Positions 26,834-35,837 of a DNA stretch of 49,156 nucleotides are shown here, piece after piece. Numbering within the stretch: the first letter of the stretch is position 1; the number at the start of each line of letters is the position of its first letter. The notes under the pieces are model-generated. The model had not been told where the DNA came from. It searched no databases and saw only the letters and a program-made list of their open reading frames with translations. The stretch comes from Chitinophagales bacterium. GTDB taxonomy: Bacteria; Bacteroidota; Bacteroidia; Chitinophagales; JADJOU01. The translations under genes and the position numbers were made by a program. The stretch covers positions 1-49,156 of the forward strand of contig JALOMB010000012.1 of assembly GCA_025455685.1 (NCBI GenBank), given 5' to 3'.

Positions 26834-27205
26834 CTATCTTTTTCGAAGCTCCTCCAAGATGTCTTTTAATAAAGCATCTGTGGAACTTATTTCAGGTGCC
26901 GCTTCAGGTGCCGCTTCTTCTTTTTTAGAAGCATTTATGGCTTTGACCACTAAAAACAAGAATAAAGCCACCAAAATAAATTTAATAAACGCGGCTATAA
27001 TTAAGCCATATTTAAATTCAGTACCTTGAAATACATAAATCATTTTTTCAAGACTTTCGGCACCCCAGAGCATTCCGATAAAAGGCATAAATAAATTGTC
27101 GATTATAGCTGTGACGATACTATTGAAAGTACCGCCGATGATGGTAGCGATAGCTAAATCGATGACATTTCCTCGTAAGGCAAATTCTTTGAATTCTTTG
27201 AACAT
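26834..27205 (-). CDS. mscL: Large-conductance mechanosensitive channel MscL
   Basis: A 123-residue homopentameric channel that opens under membrane tension to release solutes. It has the N-terminal helix FKEFALRGNVIDLAIATIIG with the conserved pore region (GGTFNSIVTAIIDNLFMP), a periplasmic loop, TM2 (YGLIIAAFIKFILVALFLFL) and a cytoplasmic helix bundle (ALLKDILEELRKR). Ala-Pro-rich residues (EEAAPEAAPE) link TM2 to the bundle. It is directly upstream of the Smr gene in a two-gene unit. Confidence 0.97.
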   Translation of the reverse strand: MFKEFKEFALRGNVIDLAIATIIGGTFNSIVTAIIDNLFMPFIGMLWGAESLEKMIYVFQGTEFKYGLIIAAFIKFILVALFLFLVVKAINASKKEEAAPEAAPEISSTDALLKDILEELRKR

Positions 27206-27231
27206 ATTTTTTTAGTTTTAATGATAAAATA

Positions 27232-28692
27232 TTATTTACCTGATAATAGAAATTTCTCAAAATTATCTAAGAAATCAACCATTTGGTCAGGGGAGAGTTT
27301 TTTAGCGATTATTTTATTTTTTTCGTCTAGAATATAATATTCTGGTGTAGACTTGATGTGATAGAGTAGGACGAAAAGAGGATTCATTTTGAACTCAGGG
27401 TCAGCATAATTTTTAAATTTAAGTTTATTGTCTCTAATGAATTTTTTCCAAAGATCGATTTGATTGTCTTTTTTGACTATCGTAGATACAGGGAAAACCT
27501 CTGCGCCACGCTTCTTTAGCTCAGGATATAAAGAATCTAAAACAGGTATTTCTTTTTTACAGTGACCACATTCAGGATTCCAGAAAACGAGAATTTTGTA
27601 TTTAGACTTGACACCATAGAGACTTGATTTGTTTTTTACATCTAGGGTTGTATCTAAGACTTCGAAATTTGGGGCGTATTTGCCAATGAGTAAGGGCTCT
27701 AAATCACTAGCATCTTCTATGATTTTTTTGATATTGGCACTGTCACTCCATTTTGCTAAGCCCGTTTTGTAATATTTATTCACGATATGCACATATATAG
27801 CGTCTTGACCCATGATTTTAGAATTGGCAAATTTATTGAGTAGGGTCGGAAGACAATATTTAAACATATCTGAATTATAGTTTGGAATTTTCCCCAAAAC
27901 TCTATCTATTTCACGGATAAGAGAGTCAGGATGCTTGACTGATACATTTTCAAAGAAATTATTAAATTTACTCTCAAAAATAGGTGTAAACAAAAGTCTA
28001 TCGTCAGAGAAATCAATATTGTCCCAATAGTGATCTTTGAAATAATAATATTTTTGTTCGTTGCGTTTTTGTTCCTCTAAGATTTCAAAATAATTTGGTA
28101 CATCGATTTCCATCATCATTTTGATGAGTTTAGCATAAAAAGTATTTGGATTCTTTGAGATAAATTCTTTTCGCTTATCCAACATTTTCTTTTCTTCTAC
28201 TCTGATAGATTCTAGTGTATTATTTTTCTTCAAGCTATCTGTTTCATTTTTATATTGAGTAGATAGCTCGTTTAGCCTTTTATAAATTGGCTCAAGGGAT
28301 TTAATTTCACCAAAAAACAAATCATTTTCCTTAGAATTTATTGCCTTAGAAATTTGCGGATTCTCCACATTTACTTGGATTTCCAAATTTGGCTCATCAT
28401 TAGAATACAGAAAGTCTAAGGTTTTTTGTTTCGAAGGGAAATAGAGCATATATACGCCTCCTTTTAGAGGTTTATCGGATTTTTCTTTATAGATATACTC
28501 ACCCTTAGCGTCTAAATTAAATGAGTCAATTTTATAACGACTATCGCCGAAATAATTTGCAATGATACAAGGTTCCTGGGCATATTCTTTGGCAATAATT
28601 TTAATCGTTTTATTTTGCGAAGTAGTTTTCTTCTGAGCATTTAGACTAAAGTTACACACGACAATTGATAAAATTAAGCATATTGTTCTCAT
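27232..28692 (-). CDS. TlpA-like thioredoxin-fold protein with DUF4369-type N-terminus
   Basis: A 486-residue secreted protein: signal peptide (ends near LNAQ), a DUF4369-like beta domain at about 25-110, a helical middle (about 120-320) and a C-terminal thioredoxin-like domain at about 335-480. The active-site motif is CGHC in FWNPECGHCKKEIPVLDSL near residue 375. Such proteins are periplasmic thiol-disulfide oxidoreductases common in Bacteroidota. The GHC form is usual for TlpA/ResA-like reductases. The redox partner is not in this window. Confidence 0.9.
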   Translation of the reverse strand: MRTICLILSIVVCNFSLNAQKKTTSQNKTIKIIAKEYAQEPCIIANYFGDSRYKIDSFNLDAKGEYIYKEKSDKPLKGGVYMLYFPSKQKTLDFLYSNDEPNLEIQVNVENPQISKAINSKENDLFFGEIKSLEPIYKRLNELSTQYKNETDSLKKNNTLESIRVEEKKMLDKRKEFISKNPNTFYAKLIKMMMEIDVPNYFEILEEQKRNEQKYYYFKDHYWDNIDFSDDRLLFTPIFESKFNNFFENVSVKHPDSLIREIDRVLGKIPNYNSDMFKYCLPTLLNKFANSKIMGQDAIYVHIVNKYYKTGLAKWSDSANIKKIIEDASDLEPLLIGKYAPNFEVLDTTLDVKNKSSLYGVKSKYKILVFWNPECGHCKKEIPVLDSLYPELKKRGAEVFPVSTIVKKDNQIDLWKKFIRDNKLKFKNYADPEFKMNPLFVLLYHIKSTPEYYILDEKNKIIAKKLSPDQMVDFLDNFEKFLLSGK

Positions 28693-28777
28693 GGGTTGAT
28701 ATTTTTTTTATTGGATTTCAGAAGGTAAAATTAGTTTAATTATTACAAATTGCCTCTTAAAAATATCAAAAATCTTT

Positions 28778-30271
28778 TTATTTCAGTAAAATTAAGCTTT
28801 GGTATGTCGTATCTCCCTTAAAACCTAACCTTTGGTATTGTCTTAGAAGTCCTGTGTCAGATTTGTCAAAAAGGATAGCTTCTAGTCCTTTTGATTTCAT
28901 ATAGTTGATGCTATTTTCATCAAGGTGTTTTTGAAAAACGCTCGTCCAGCCACCACGTTTAGCTAGGTATAAACCGACACAAGTGCTTTTGTCTTGTGGT
29001 AAAAGAATTTTAGCATCTCTAGACATAGGCAATTTATCCAAAAAAGTATCTAATCCACGGTATGTATTGTATTCATCATCCCAAGGATAAGAAGTGTCAT
29101 AGCGAAACATCACAATATTTCTCGTGTTTAAAATGGATTTTAGGAGCATTAATCCTATCAATACACCCATCCAAGGAAACTTTCTAATTGGCTTATGATG
29201 CAACCATAAACCAATAAGCCCTATCATCGGCACATAATATGGAATCAAACCATAGTCATGATCGTGATAATACTCAAAAAACATAATAAATAAACCCAAA
29301 TATAAGAAACTCATTATTATAAGCAAGATAGCACTAGATTTAGCTTTTTTCCAGAAGTAAATAATCGAAAAAATATGTGTTATGACCCATAAACAAAATA
29401 ATATATAAGAAGTAAACTCATGAAGCCATTTCACATGAAAAATATAACCGATTTCTAGAATCCTTGTCCAATCTAAAGTAAAAATCGATCGGAGTCGCAT
29501 CGTAAAATACATCGGCTCGTATTGTGTGCTATACCAGTGCGCATATACAATCCAACTTAACTCAATCAACCCAGAAAGCACCATAAGAATCAAAAAATTT
29601 CTTAACTTCGAAAGAGGATAGGCTCCTATGCACATCGAATATAATCTATATCCGAAATAGACCAATAGCGGAAAAGCGGTTATTGGTTTGAGTAAAAGAG
29701 CTAGGCTAAAAAAAATAAAAGCGAAAACTAAAAATTTATTATGTGACGAAAGCTCAAAATTTCGCCAAAACCAAAAGCCTACAATGCCTAAAGCGATACT
29801 ATGCGTGTCTGGAAAAAATATAAAGCCAAAATACACCCATAAATTCGCCCCAAACCACCAATTCGTCAGCAAAAATGCGGAAACTTTATCCTTCAAATAA
29901 CTCAAACTCAAACGATATAAGGCCAAATAGCCGAGTAACATCGTCACCACAGACAGAGCCCTAAGCCAATATATATCAAATTGACCTGAAATTTGACTTA
30001 GCTTAGCCGCAATAAAATAATAAATAGGAAATTCTCCGACTTGCATTCCTTGAGATCTCATTTCATTGAGAAATTTAGGCGTCCAGAAACTCAAATTTTC
30101 CTGATAATACCGATAAGCGATAGAAATTCCATCGGATTGCCGCCAGATGTGCTGCCCACAGATATCCGCATGTAGAAACCCAAAGCCACCATGTGTAAAT
30201 CCCATTAACAGCAAGAATACGACCACTAAGCCTATTGTTTCCCACCAAGTTGTCGATACTATCTTGTTCAT
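28778..30271 (-). CDS. Multi-pass membrane protein, ArnT-like glycosyltransferase fold
   Basis: About 497 residues with roughly ten hydrophobic segments and a short soluble C-terminus. An N-terminal loop with HADICGQHIWRQSDG resembles the D/E-x-H-x-WRQ signature of GT39/ArnT-like transferases that use polyprenyl-phosphate sugars. Bacteroidota have many such proteins of unknown substrate. I prefer the ATG at 30271, five bases after the methyltransferase stop; a TTG at 30304 would overlap that gene. It is the second gene of a two-gene unit with the SpoU methyltransferase. Confidence 0.75.
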   Translation of the reverse strand: MNKIVSTTWWETIGLVVVFLLLMGFTHGGFGFLHADICGQHIWRQSDGISIAYRYYQENLSFWTPKFLNEMRSQGMQVGEFPIYYFIAAKLSQISGQFDIYWLRALSVVTMLLGYLALYRLSLSYLKDKVSAFLLTNWWFGANLWVYFGFIFFPDTHSIALGIVGFWFWRNFELSSHNKFLVFAFIFFSLALLLKPITAFPLLVYFGYRLYSMCIGAYPLSKLRNFLILMVLSGLIELSWIVYAHWYSTQYEPMYFTMRLRSIFTLDWTRILEIGYIFHVKWLHEFTSYILFCLWVITHIFSIIYFWKKAKSSAILLIIMSFLYLGLFIMFFEYYHDHDYGLIPYYVPMIGLIGLWLHHKPIRKFPWMGVLIGLMLLKSILNTRNIVMFRYDTSYPWDDEYNTYRGLDTFLDKLPMSRDAKILLPQDKSTCVGLYLAKRGGWTSVFQKHLDENSINYMKSKGLEAILFDKSDTGLLRQYQRLGFKGDTTYQSLILLK

Positions 30272-30276
30272 TTCGA

Positions 30277-30810
30277 CTAAAAAGTAAATCTGAGAAAATG
30301 CCAACCCACGATACTAAAAGAATTAGAGACATTATAAGAATGTTTCATGCCTTTTTGGGGAATTTCGATGCATTGGTCTACGAGTTCGAGCCATTCGTCG
30401 CAAATGCCCATGACTTCATTGCCTAAGATGATCGCTATTTTAGTATTATTTGGCATTTCTATCTTGTTCAAAGGTATAGAATTTTTGGTTTGTTCGATAC
30501 CTAAAATAGCAAAGCCATCTCGTTTTAGCTTTTCATACATTACCTTAATCTCTGGAAAAAACTGGTAATTCACGCTTTTTTCTGCACCTAAAGCTGTTTT
30601 TTGAAGTTCTTTATGGTTGAGCGGTGTTTCAATTCCGTTGGCATAAATGGTTTTAATCCCGAAACAGTCTGCGGTTCGGAAAATTGAGCCTACATTATAG
30701 GCAGAGCGAATATGGTCTAGGATAACGGTGAAATTTGGATTAGCTTGCTGTGAATAGGTCTCAGCGTCGATTCTCAGAAGTTCATCCATGGTTTTTTTAG
30801 GAAATTGCAT
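30277..30810 (-). CDS. SpoU/TrmH-family RNA 2'-O-methyltransferase
   Basis: A 177-residue SPOUT methyltransferase. Motif 1 is NVGSIFRTADCFGI near residue 36, motif 2 AIILGNEVMGI near 128, and motif 3 IEIPQKGMKHSYNVSNSFSI near 150. These form the trefoil knot that binds SAM; the target is probably a tRNA or rRNA ribose 2'-OH. The final residues (VGWHFLRFTF) match the usual C-terminal helix only loosely. The base modified cannot be decided from sequence. Confidence 0.9.
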   Translation of the reverse strand: MQFPKKTMDELLRIDAETYSQQANPNFTVILDHIRSAYNVGSIFRTADCFGIKTIYANGIETPLNHKELQKTALGAEKSVNYQFFPEIKVMYEKLKRDGFAILGIEQTKNSIPLNKIEMPNNTKIAIILGNEVMGICDEWLELVDQCIEIPQKGMKHSYNVSNSFSIVGWHFLRFTF

Positions 30811-30859
30811 TTGAATTTAGCTTTAGTATATGTTTTGTAATATTCGAGTGAAATAAAAA

Positions 30860-32491
30860 TCAAAAATCAATTTCTTGTATTTTCCATATAGCTTTAGCGT
30901 GTTTTGCCAAGTCTCTTTGTCTTGCCGCTAGTTTATCTTCATTCCATATATTGTAATTTTCATAAATTGATTTTGTGATTTCGCTTTGAGATTTTTTATA
31001 TAAATTTATCTTGTCATTATATGGTTTTTGGTCAGCCTCTCTATTTAATTTTTTTTCTAATAAAGTAAGATTTCCAACTCTGTAAATACAACGATTAATC
31101 TCTTCAAAAGTAAATTCTCCCCAAGTATAATCTGCATTTTCTGGCAAAATATGTTCTATAGTATATAAATCACTTTCAGGCTCAATTTCATTTTTAAATA
31201 GATAAAGTTCTATTTTTGACAAGATGTATTTCACTATTTTATGATTTCGGGTAGTGTTTTTAAACTCTTTGGTAGAAAAATCATTTTCAAAGTTTATATC
31301 ACTTACATAAATATTTTGAAAATCTAATATGGAAAAATCTTTTGTGGCAGCAATTTTTAAAGCTACTGTGTTGTAAACATCTTCTTGAGCATTAGGGTTG
31401 AGACCACCTATAATATTGTATCTAAAAGAAATAACTGAACAAATTTTAGCTAATTTTTTGAATTTATCAACTTCTAAATATCTAAGTGCAGCTATAAACA
31501 GAGAATAAGTCTGTCGTATTTGAAAAAGTTTTAATTCTTTTAAAGTTTTTCTGATTTCGGGTTTATCTTTCCAGATTTCATCTTCAGGATTTTGAATCGC
31601 TAAATAAATATCAGCGGTATCATTTAGATTTCTTATTAATTCGAAAACTTGGTCTTTTGTTTTTATGTTGTTTTTTATGGTTTTGAATAGATTTTTTTTA
31701 CCCACTGATTTATGGGTGCTGTTCCAGTAATATCGCAGATAATCTTCAACTTTTTGCTCGCCTAATTTGCCTACAATTTTACTCCAAATATTTTCTAGTT
31801 CTTCAATTTCTGAAATATGAGGCTTTGTTTCATCTACCACCGAAAATAAATAGTTTTTTAATAAATCAGATGAGGATAACTGAACGCCTCTGGCATTTAA
31901 GGTTTCAAACACTTTAAAGGCATTGAGTTGGTCCGTAACTTCAATTACTGTGAAAAACAATTTATCTACAATATTATCAATAAACGCCGCTAAACTTTCA
32001 CCCGTTTTAAATTCTTTTTTTATTCTATCATAATACCAATTAAAACATTCTCGCATATGTTTTTCAGAGGTATTGGTATTACGAAGTGGCAATTCTTTTA
32101 ATAATACCAAATGCTGTTTATAGTAATCATCGCTATTTCTGTTGAGTTTTAGTTTATTGTTTGAAATGAGCGTTACAGGATCTATATAGCCTATATAGCT
32201 ATTTAATAGACTATCTTTTCTTCTAAGGTTATTATCAGATTCAATACCATTATCCGCCAAGTCTTTTAAACATTTTAGGGTGGCAAGGATTAATAAACTC
32301 ATTGTTGTTAAATAACCCATATAATGTTCGCTTTCTTCATTAATGATTAATGCCTTAATATCTTGCCACAAATCGTCCCATTGCTCGGCTTCCCAAGTAT
32401 AATCTCGTTGAAATTTTGGTATTTCGTATCTAAGACCATTGCCCATCAATTGACGGTAGGTTTTATTAGAGGTGCCTTGTATGCCTTTCAT
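30860..32491 (-). CDS. GmrSD-like DUF262/DUF1524 protein lacking the DGQQR motif
   Basis: A 543-residue protein of the GmrSD/DUF262 type. The N-terminal DUF262 part has YRQLMGNGLRYEIPKFQRDY and, further on, AFKVFETLNARGVQLSSSDL; the C-terminal DUF1524 part has the HNH-like IEHILP near residue 445 and RVGNLTLLEKKLNREAD. In family members known to me, MGYL is followed by about 20 residues that include DGQQR, then TTMSLLIL. Here MGYL joins directly to TTMSLLILA near residue 61 (32306-32311). Frame is kept, so this is a clean in-frame deletion of the nucleotide-binding/hydrolysis motif. Related proteins restrict modified phage DNA; this copy is probably inactive or altered. No partner gene is adjacent. 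Confidence 0.85.
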   Translation of the reverse strand: MKGIQGTSNKTYRQLMGNGLRYEIPKFQRDYTWEAEQWDDLWQDIKALIINEESEHYMGYLTTMSLLILATLKCLKDLADNGIESDNNLRRKDSLLNSYIGYIDPVTLISNNKLKLNRNSDDYYKQHLVLLKELPLRNTNTSEKHMRECFNWYYDRIKKEFKTGESLAAFIDNIVDKLFFTVIEVTDQLNAFKVFETLNARGVQLSSSDLLKNYLFSVVDETKPHISEIEELENIWSKIVGKLGEQKVEDYLRYYWNSTHKSVGKKNLFKTIKNNIKTKDQVFELIRNLNDTADIYLAIQNPEDEIWKDKPEIRKTLKELKLFQIRQTYSLFIAALRYLEVDKFKKLAKICSVISFRYNIIGGLNPNAQEDVYNTVALKIAATKDFSILDFQNIYVSDINFENDFSTKEFKNTTRNHKIVKYILSKIELYLFKNEIEPESDLYTIEHILPENADYTWGEFTFEEINRCIYRVGNLTLLEKKLNREADQKPYNDKINLYKKSQSEITKSIYENYNIWNEDKLAARQRDLAKHAKAIWKIQEIDF

Positions 32492-32498
32492 GTTGATG

Positions 32499-32518
32499 CC
32501 TTTTTTAAGGCAAATTTA
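32499..32518 (-). promoter_or_regulatory. Putative -7 element with overlapping dyad, GmrSD-like gene
   Basis: The minus strand has TAAATTTG (32518-32511) followed at once by GCCTTAAAAAAGGC (32512-32499), a 5-bp inverted repeat around AAAA that spans the predicted transcription start, 8 bases before the ATG. It could be a repressor operator or a 5' hairpin. No -33 element is clear. Inference from pattern only. Confidence 0.35.
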
Positions 32519-32561
32519 TTAATTTATTATTATTACATGGTTTTAATTTATATATTACTTC

Positions 32562-32782
32562 TCACCCCTTCAAAAATCCATTTTCATATACCTTAGGTTC
32601 TATTTTTTTGGCAAGAATTTTTAGTTGGTCTCTCAAGTTTGTAATTAGGTGGTTATAAGTGATATCATTGCTTTTGGGGTTCATGCGACCCTTTTTAGTT
32701 ACGACCTTGAAAATGTTCTCTTGTATCGTAAACTAGCGTTTACATTTATATTGAATTCTTCTTGGATTTTGGAGTATTTCAT
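32562..32782 (-). pseudogene. Possible frameshifted small ORF upstream of the GmrSD-like gene
   Basis: An ATG at 32782 opens MKYSKIQEEFNINVNASLRY and soon stops; another frame continues FTIQENIFKVVTKKGRMNPK and then SNDITYNHLITNLRDQLKIL to a TGA at 32562-32564. The two parts look like one basic protein of about 65 residues broken by a frameshift. I do not recognise the family. This covers most of the 314-base gap between the GmrSD-like gene and the T9SS type B gene. Confidence 0.35.
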
Positions 32783-32805
32783 AGAATTATAGCACAAATT
32801 TACCT

Positions 32806-34590
32806 TTAATGCACCAATAAAAAAGTACCTTTTTTAGTCACAAGCGTACCTTCCTGACTCGTATATGAGATCATGTAATGATAAGTGCCTGCTTCCTGCA
32901 ACTTGCCTTGATATTCGCCATTCCAACCCAAATCATATTGGTCACTCGAAAATATCTCTATACCCCATCGATTATAGATTTTCATAGAGTAATTTTTGCC
33001 TTCATATAACGAAAATAAAGGTTTAAATTCAGGATTTATACCTTTATACTTAAACGCATTAGGAATCTGAATAGTAGTTCGCATTAACACAAAATCGCTA
33101 TTAGATATACTCGAATAAGTCCTGCCCGACAGTAACAAAGGGGAATCAATAACATACTGTACTGATATTTTATAAAATATCGTATCACTCAAAGCATTGA
33201 TATCCTCAATTTTGTCAATGTACTGAGTTGTATTCGCAGATATTTGATCGATTTTTAAAAAATTGGGATCTTCTTTGGTTTTACGATAAATGACTATGTT
33301 TTTCAATTTTAATGCGCTAGAATTGTTGATACTCGTAATAAAATCTAATTGATTTTCGGTTCGCGACAATTGACTAGTATTTAGATATATCGAAAACAAA
33401 TCTAGTCCTTTTGTCAAATCAAAACATTGATTGAGAAATGTAGATTTGATGAAATAACGTTTTGGATTGACATTTTCAAAGTCTGCAGAATATAAGCCTC
33501 TTTCAATTTGAGTAGGCGTTCTGATGATTTTTTCATCGACCTTGGTGCTTAAATCATAATCATAAAGCTGAAACTCAAATCGGTCAAATTTAGCCAAAGT
33601 ATCACAAAACCATTTAAAATTCAAAACATTATTATCCATAAAACTAGAAGACACTAAATCAAACGCTCTAGGTGGAATAGACTTCTCAGAGCGAAATCTC
33701 AAAGTATTGCTTTTCGAATTATAGGCTGGATTGCTCGGATGATAGGCCTCTACGAAAATCTCCAAAGAGTCATTATAGTTAAAATCAGAGTATATATAGG
33801 TTTTTGCATTGCCAAAATTTTCTTGATGAACTATTTGAGGCCCGGTTTGGTTTTTATTGACTTTGACTACATATCTAGTCGGTTCATAGCCTTGATAATC
33901 ATTCCAAGAAATTCGGACTTCTCCAAGACAAGCATTAATGGAGGTCGTCATATATATAGTCTGATGAGCAAGCGAAAAAGGAGAAGTACCTAAATTCTTG
34001 CCACAAGAATCCATTGCAGCTATTCGATAGATATAAGGCTGATTCTGTGTCGCATTTAAGTCTGTGTATTGTGTCGTGTTTGCCCCTTTTGCTGTATCGA
34101 ATATTGAGTTAGGATATAGAATAGGAAACCCCCAAACTTGTTTATTTTGATATGGTTTCCAAACAATTGTTGGGAAATCATTTAAATAAGTCACATATAG
34201 AATTTCAGGTCTCGGGAAAGTTAAATTAGTAAACGTATCAGATGGAGAAGAAAGTGGAGAAGGGCAAGAATACTGCGCTTGTAGGTAGTAGTAGTGGCTG
34301 CTCGAAGTATTTATATTGCTATGTATGTAATTTTTGGTATTGGCATTGGTAATCGTAGTAAGTAAGGTAAAAGGACCATTTGGAACGTTAGCGGTATAGA
34401 GACGCACCTCTTGAAAAGTCCCACAAGTTACGGGAAGATAATCCCAAACTATTTCAATAGATGAATTGTTTAGATTTTGCACGCATTGTATCTTCACTGC
34501 ATCAAAGGATTGTGCTTGATTTACTTGGGCAAACAAAAAAATGAAGCTATAAAAAAACCATTTTGCAGTAGGTATCAAGGTTGTGTGCAT
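32806..34590 (-). CDS. Secreted protein with T9SS type B (gliding/CHU_C) sorting domain
   Basis: A 594-residue protein with an N-terminal signal peptide (ends near NQAQ, residue about 27), several fibronectin type III-like beta domains (repeated IVWDY/TVWK-like strands and NANTKNYIHSN loops) and a C-terminal domain at about 505-594. That domain has IPNAFKYKGINPEFKP, MKIYNRWGIEIFSS and GWNGEYQGKLQEAGTYHYMI, the gliding-motility-associated CHU_C type B sorting signal. It is therefore a T9SS cargo, secreted or surface-attached. The start overlaps the upstream M16-like gene by 44 bases; a TTG further in is less likely because the signal peptide fits this ATG. Confidence 0.88.
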   Translation of the reverse strand: MHTTLIPTAKWFFYSFIFLFAQVNQAQSFDAVKIQCVQNLNNSSIEIVWDYLPVTCGTFQEVRLYTANVPNGPFTLLTTITNANTKNYIHSNINTSSSHYYYLQAQYSCPSPLSSPSDTFTNLTFPRPEILYVTYLNDFPTIVWKPYQNKQVWGFPILYPNSIFDTAKGANTTQYTDLNATQNQPYIYRIAAMDSCGKNLGTSPFSLAHQTIYMTTSINACLGEVRISWNDYQGYEPTRYVVKVNKNQTGPQIVHQENFGNAKTYIYSDFNYNDSLEIFVEAYHPSNPAYNSKSNTLRFRSEKSIPPRAFDLVSSSFMDNNVLNFKWFCDTLAKFDRFEFQLYDYDLSTKVDEKIIRTPTQIERGLYSADFENVNPKRYFIKSTFLNQCFDLTKGLDLFSIYLNTSQLSRTENQLDFITSINNSSALKLKNIVIYRKTKEDPNFLKIDQISANTTQYIDKIEDINALSDTIFYKISVQYVIDSPLLLSGRTYSSISNSDFVLMRTTIQIPNAFKYKGINPEFKPLFSLYEGKNYSMKIYNRWGIEIFSSDQYDLGWNGEYQGKLQEAGTYHYMISYTSQEGTLVTKKGTFLLVH

Positions 34591-35731
34591 TTTGATATAA
34601 TATGAATTTTTCTAAATCGACTAATAAGTCTTGCTTATTAAACACAAATTTAGAAAATTTAGTATAATTCATGTCTAATTTCTGCAAATATAAGAAAAAA
34701 TTTAATTCATTTTCTATATTATCTGTTTTATATCGATAGAATGCAAGGTATTGGTCATAAGTAAACTGCCAATCATGCTCCAAAAGAGCCCTAGATTGGA
34801 TAAATTCTTCTAATAAATTAACCACTTGTCTTGCCTGAGACTTTTTGGTTTGCATTTCGATTTGGAGTATGCTACAGTCCGCTATGAAGTATAGGTCAGC
34901 ACTCACGCCATAGGTCAACCCTAACTCTATTCTAAACTTCTTCATGAGCGCAGCATTCATGTATCCCGATAAGCCATATGCTATGATTTCAGCCAAAAGC
35001 ATTTCTTTTTCATCTTGGATTTGAAGCGGCAGCACAAACCGAATGGTGGCATTTTGATTGTCAGGAATTTTAATATAGGCAGTATCGCTAAACACTTTAG
35101 GGATAGTGACTCGTATTTTTTCTGATTTCATTTCCAAAGGAGCAAATGTATGGGCAAACTTAAAATCTACTTCTTTTTTCAAAGCATCATCGGGATATAT
35201 ACCTAGATTAAAGAAATTCTGTGTGCAGAAATATTTATGATAATCTTCCATAAGCTCGTCTATAGAAGTTTTTTTTACTTCTTCTTTAGTAATAGGAAGC
35301 AATAAAGGCTCTTTAAATAATAGCTGAATGCTTAAGATATTTATCTGAGTTTCTATTTGTTTTTCATCAAATTCTATTTGGGCGATGAATTGTTTCTTGG
35401 CAATTTGCAAATTTCTATGAGTTATCGTCAAATCTCGCCAAATATCAAGCATGGTTTCGATGTTTTGTGGATACATTGATTTGAGCATAATAGATTCGAT
35501 TAAAGTATCAAACCATTGACTTGAGGCAGTTAGCGATATTCCTTGACTATCGAGTAGATATGTGATTTTGGCGGCATTATATCTAGAAGAAGACTTGCGA
35601 AAAAGTTCAGCTATTAACGTAGGATTGGCTCGATTTGAAGCGTTATGTCTTCCATAGTCTATTACGGAGTATGTATGAATCATAGGATAATGCCTGTCTG
35701 CTCGTAGATCGAAACTTTTGAAATGTATCAA
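34547..35731 (-). CDS. M16 (insulinase-fold) peptidase-like protein without zinc motif
   Basis: A 394-residue protein with the M16 fold: N-terminal half (LIAELFRKSSSRY, LLDSQGISLTASSQWFDTL) and C-terminal half (IRVTIPKVF, FRIELGLTYGVSADLYF). The inverted zinc motif HxxEH expected near the first part is absent, so it resembles the non-catalytic partner subunit of M16 pairs, but no catalytic M16 gene is adjacent. It has no signal peptide. The start is TTG at 35731; an ATG lies 16 codons in. TATCTTTG at 35755-35748 (minus) lies 16 bases before the TTG and supports that start. Confidence 0.78.
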   Translation of the reverse strand: MIHFKSFDLRADRHYPMIHTYSVIDYGRHNASNRANPTLIAELFRKSSSRYNAAKITYLLDSQGISLTASSQWFDTLIESIMLKSMYPQNIETMLDIWRDLTITHRNLQIAKKQFIAQIEFDEKQIETQINILSIQLLFKEPLLLPITKEEVKKTSIDELMEDYHKYFCTQNFFNLGIYPDDALKKEVDFKFAHTFAPLEMKSEKIRVTIPKVFSDTAYIKIPDNQNATIRFVLPLQIQDEKEMLLAEIIAYGLSGYMNAALMKKFRIELGLTYGVSADLYFIADCSILQIEMQTKKSQARQVVNLLEEFIQSRALLEHDWQFTYDQYLAFYRYKTDNIENELNFFLYLQKLDMNYTKFSKFVFNKQDLLVDLEKFILYQNAHNLDTYCKMVFL

Positions 35732-35747
35732 GGATTTGAATTTAGGG

Positions 35748-35833
35748 CAAAGATAGTTTTTTTTGTATTCTTGAGGTATTTTTTCTTAAATTTGAATTTA
35801 ACAGATAAGTTTAAAAAAAAAAATCTATTTTTG
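35748..35833. promoter_or_regulatory. Divergent promoter region between the M16-like gene and dnaX
   Basis: TATCTTTG on the minus strand (35755-35748) faces the M16-like gene. TATTTTTG on the plus strand (35826-35833) faces dnaX and ends four bases before its ATG, predicting a leaderless dnaX mRNA. Both fit TAnnTTTG; -33 elements are not clear. Confidence 0.45.
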
Positions 35834-35837
35834 TACT

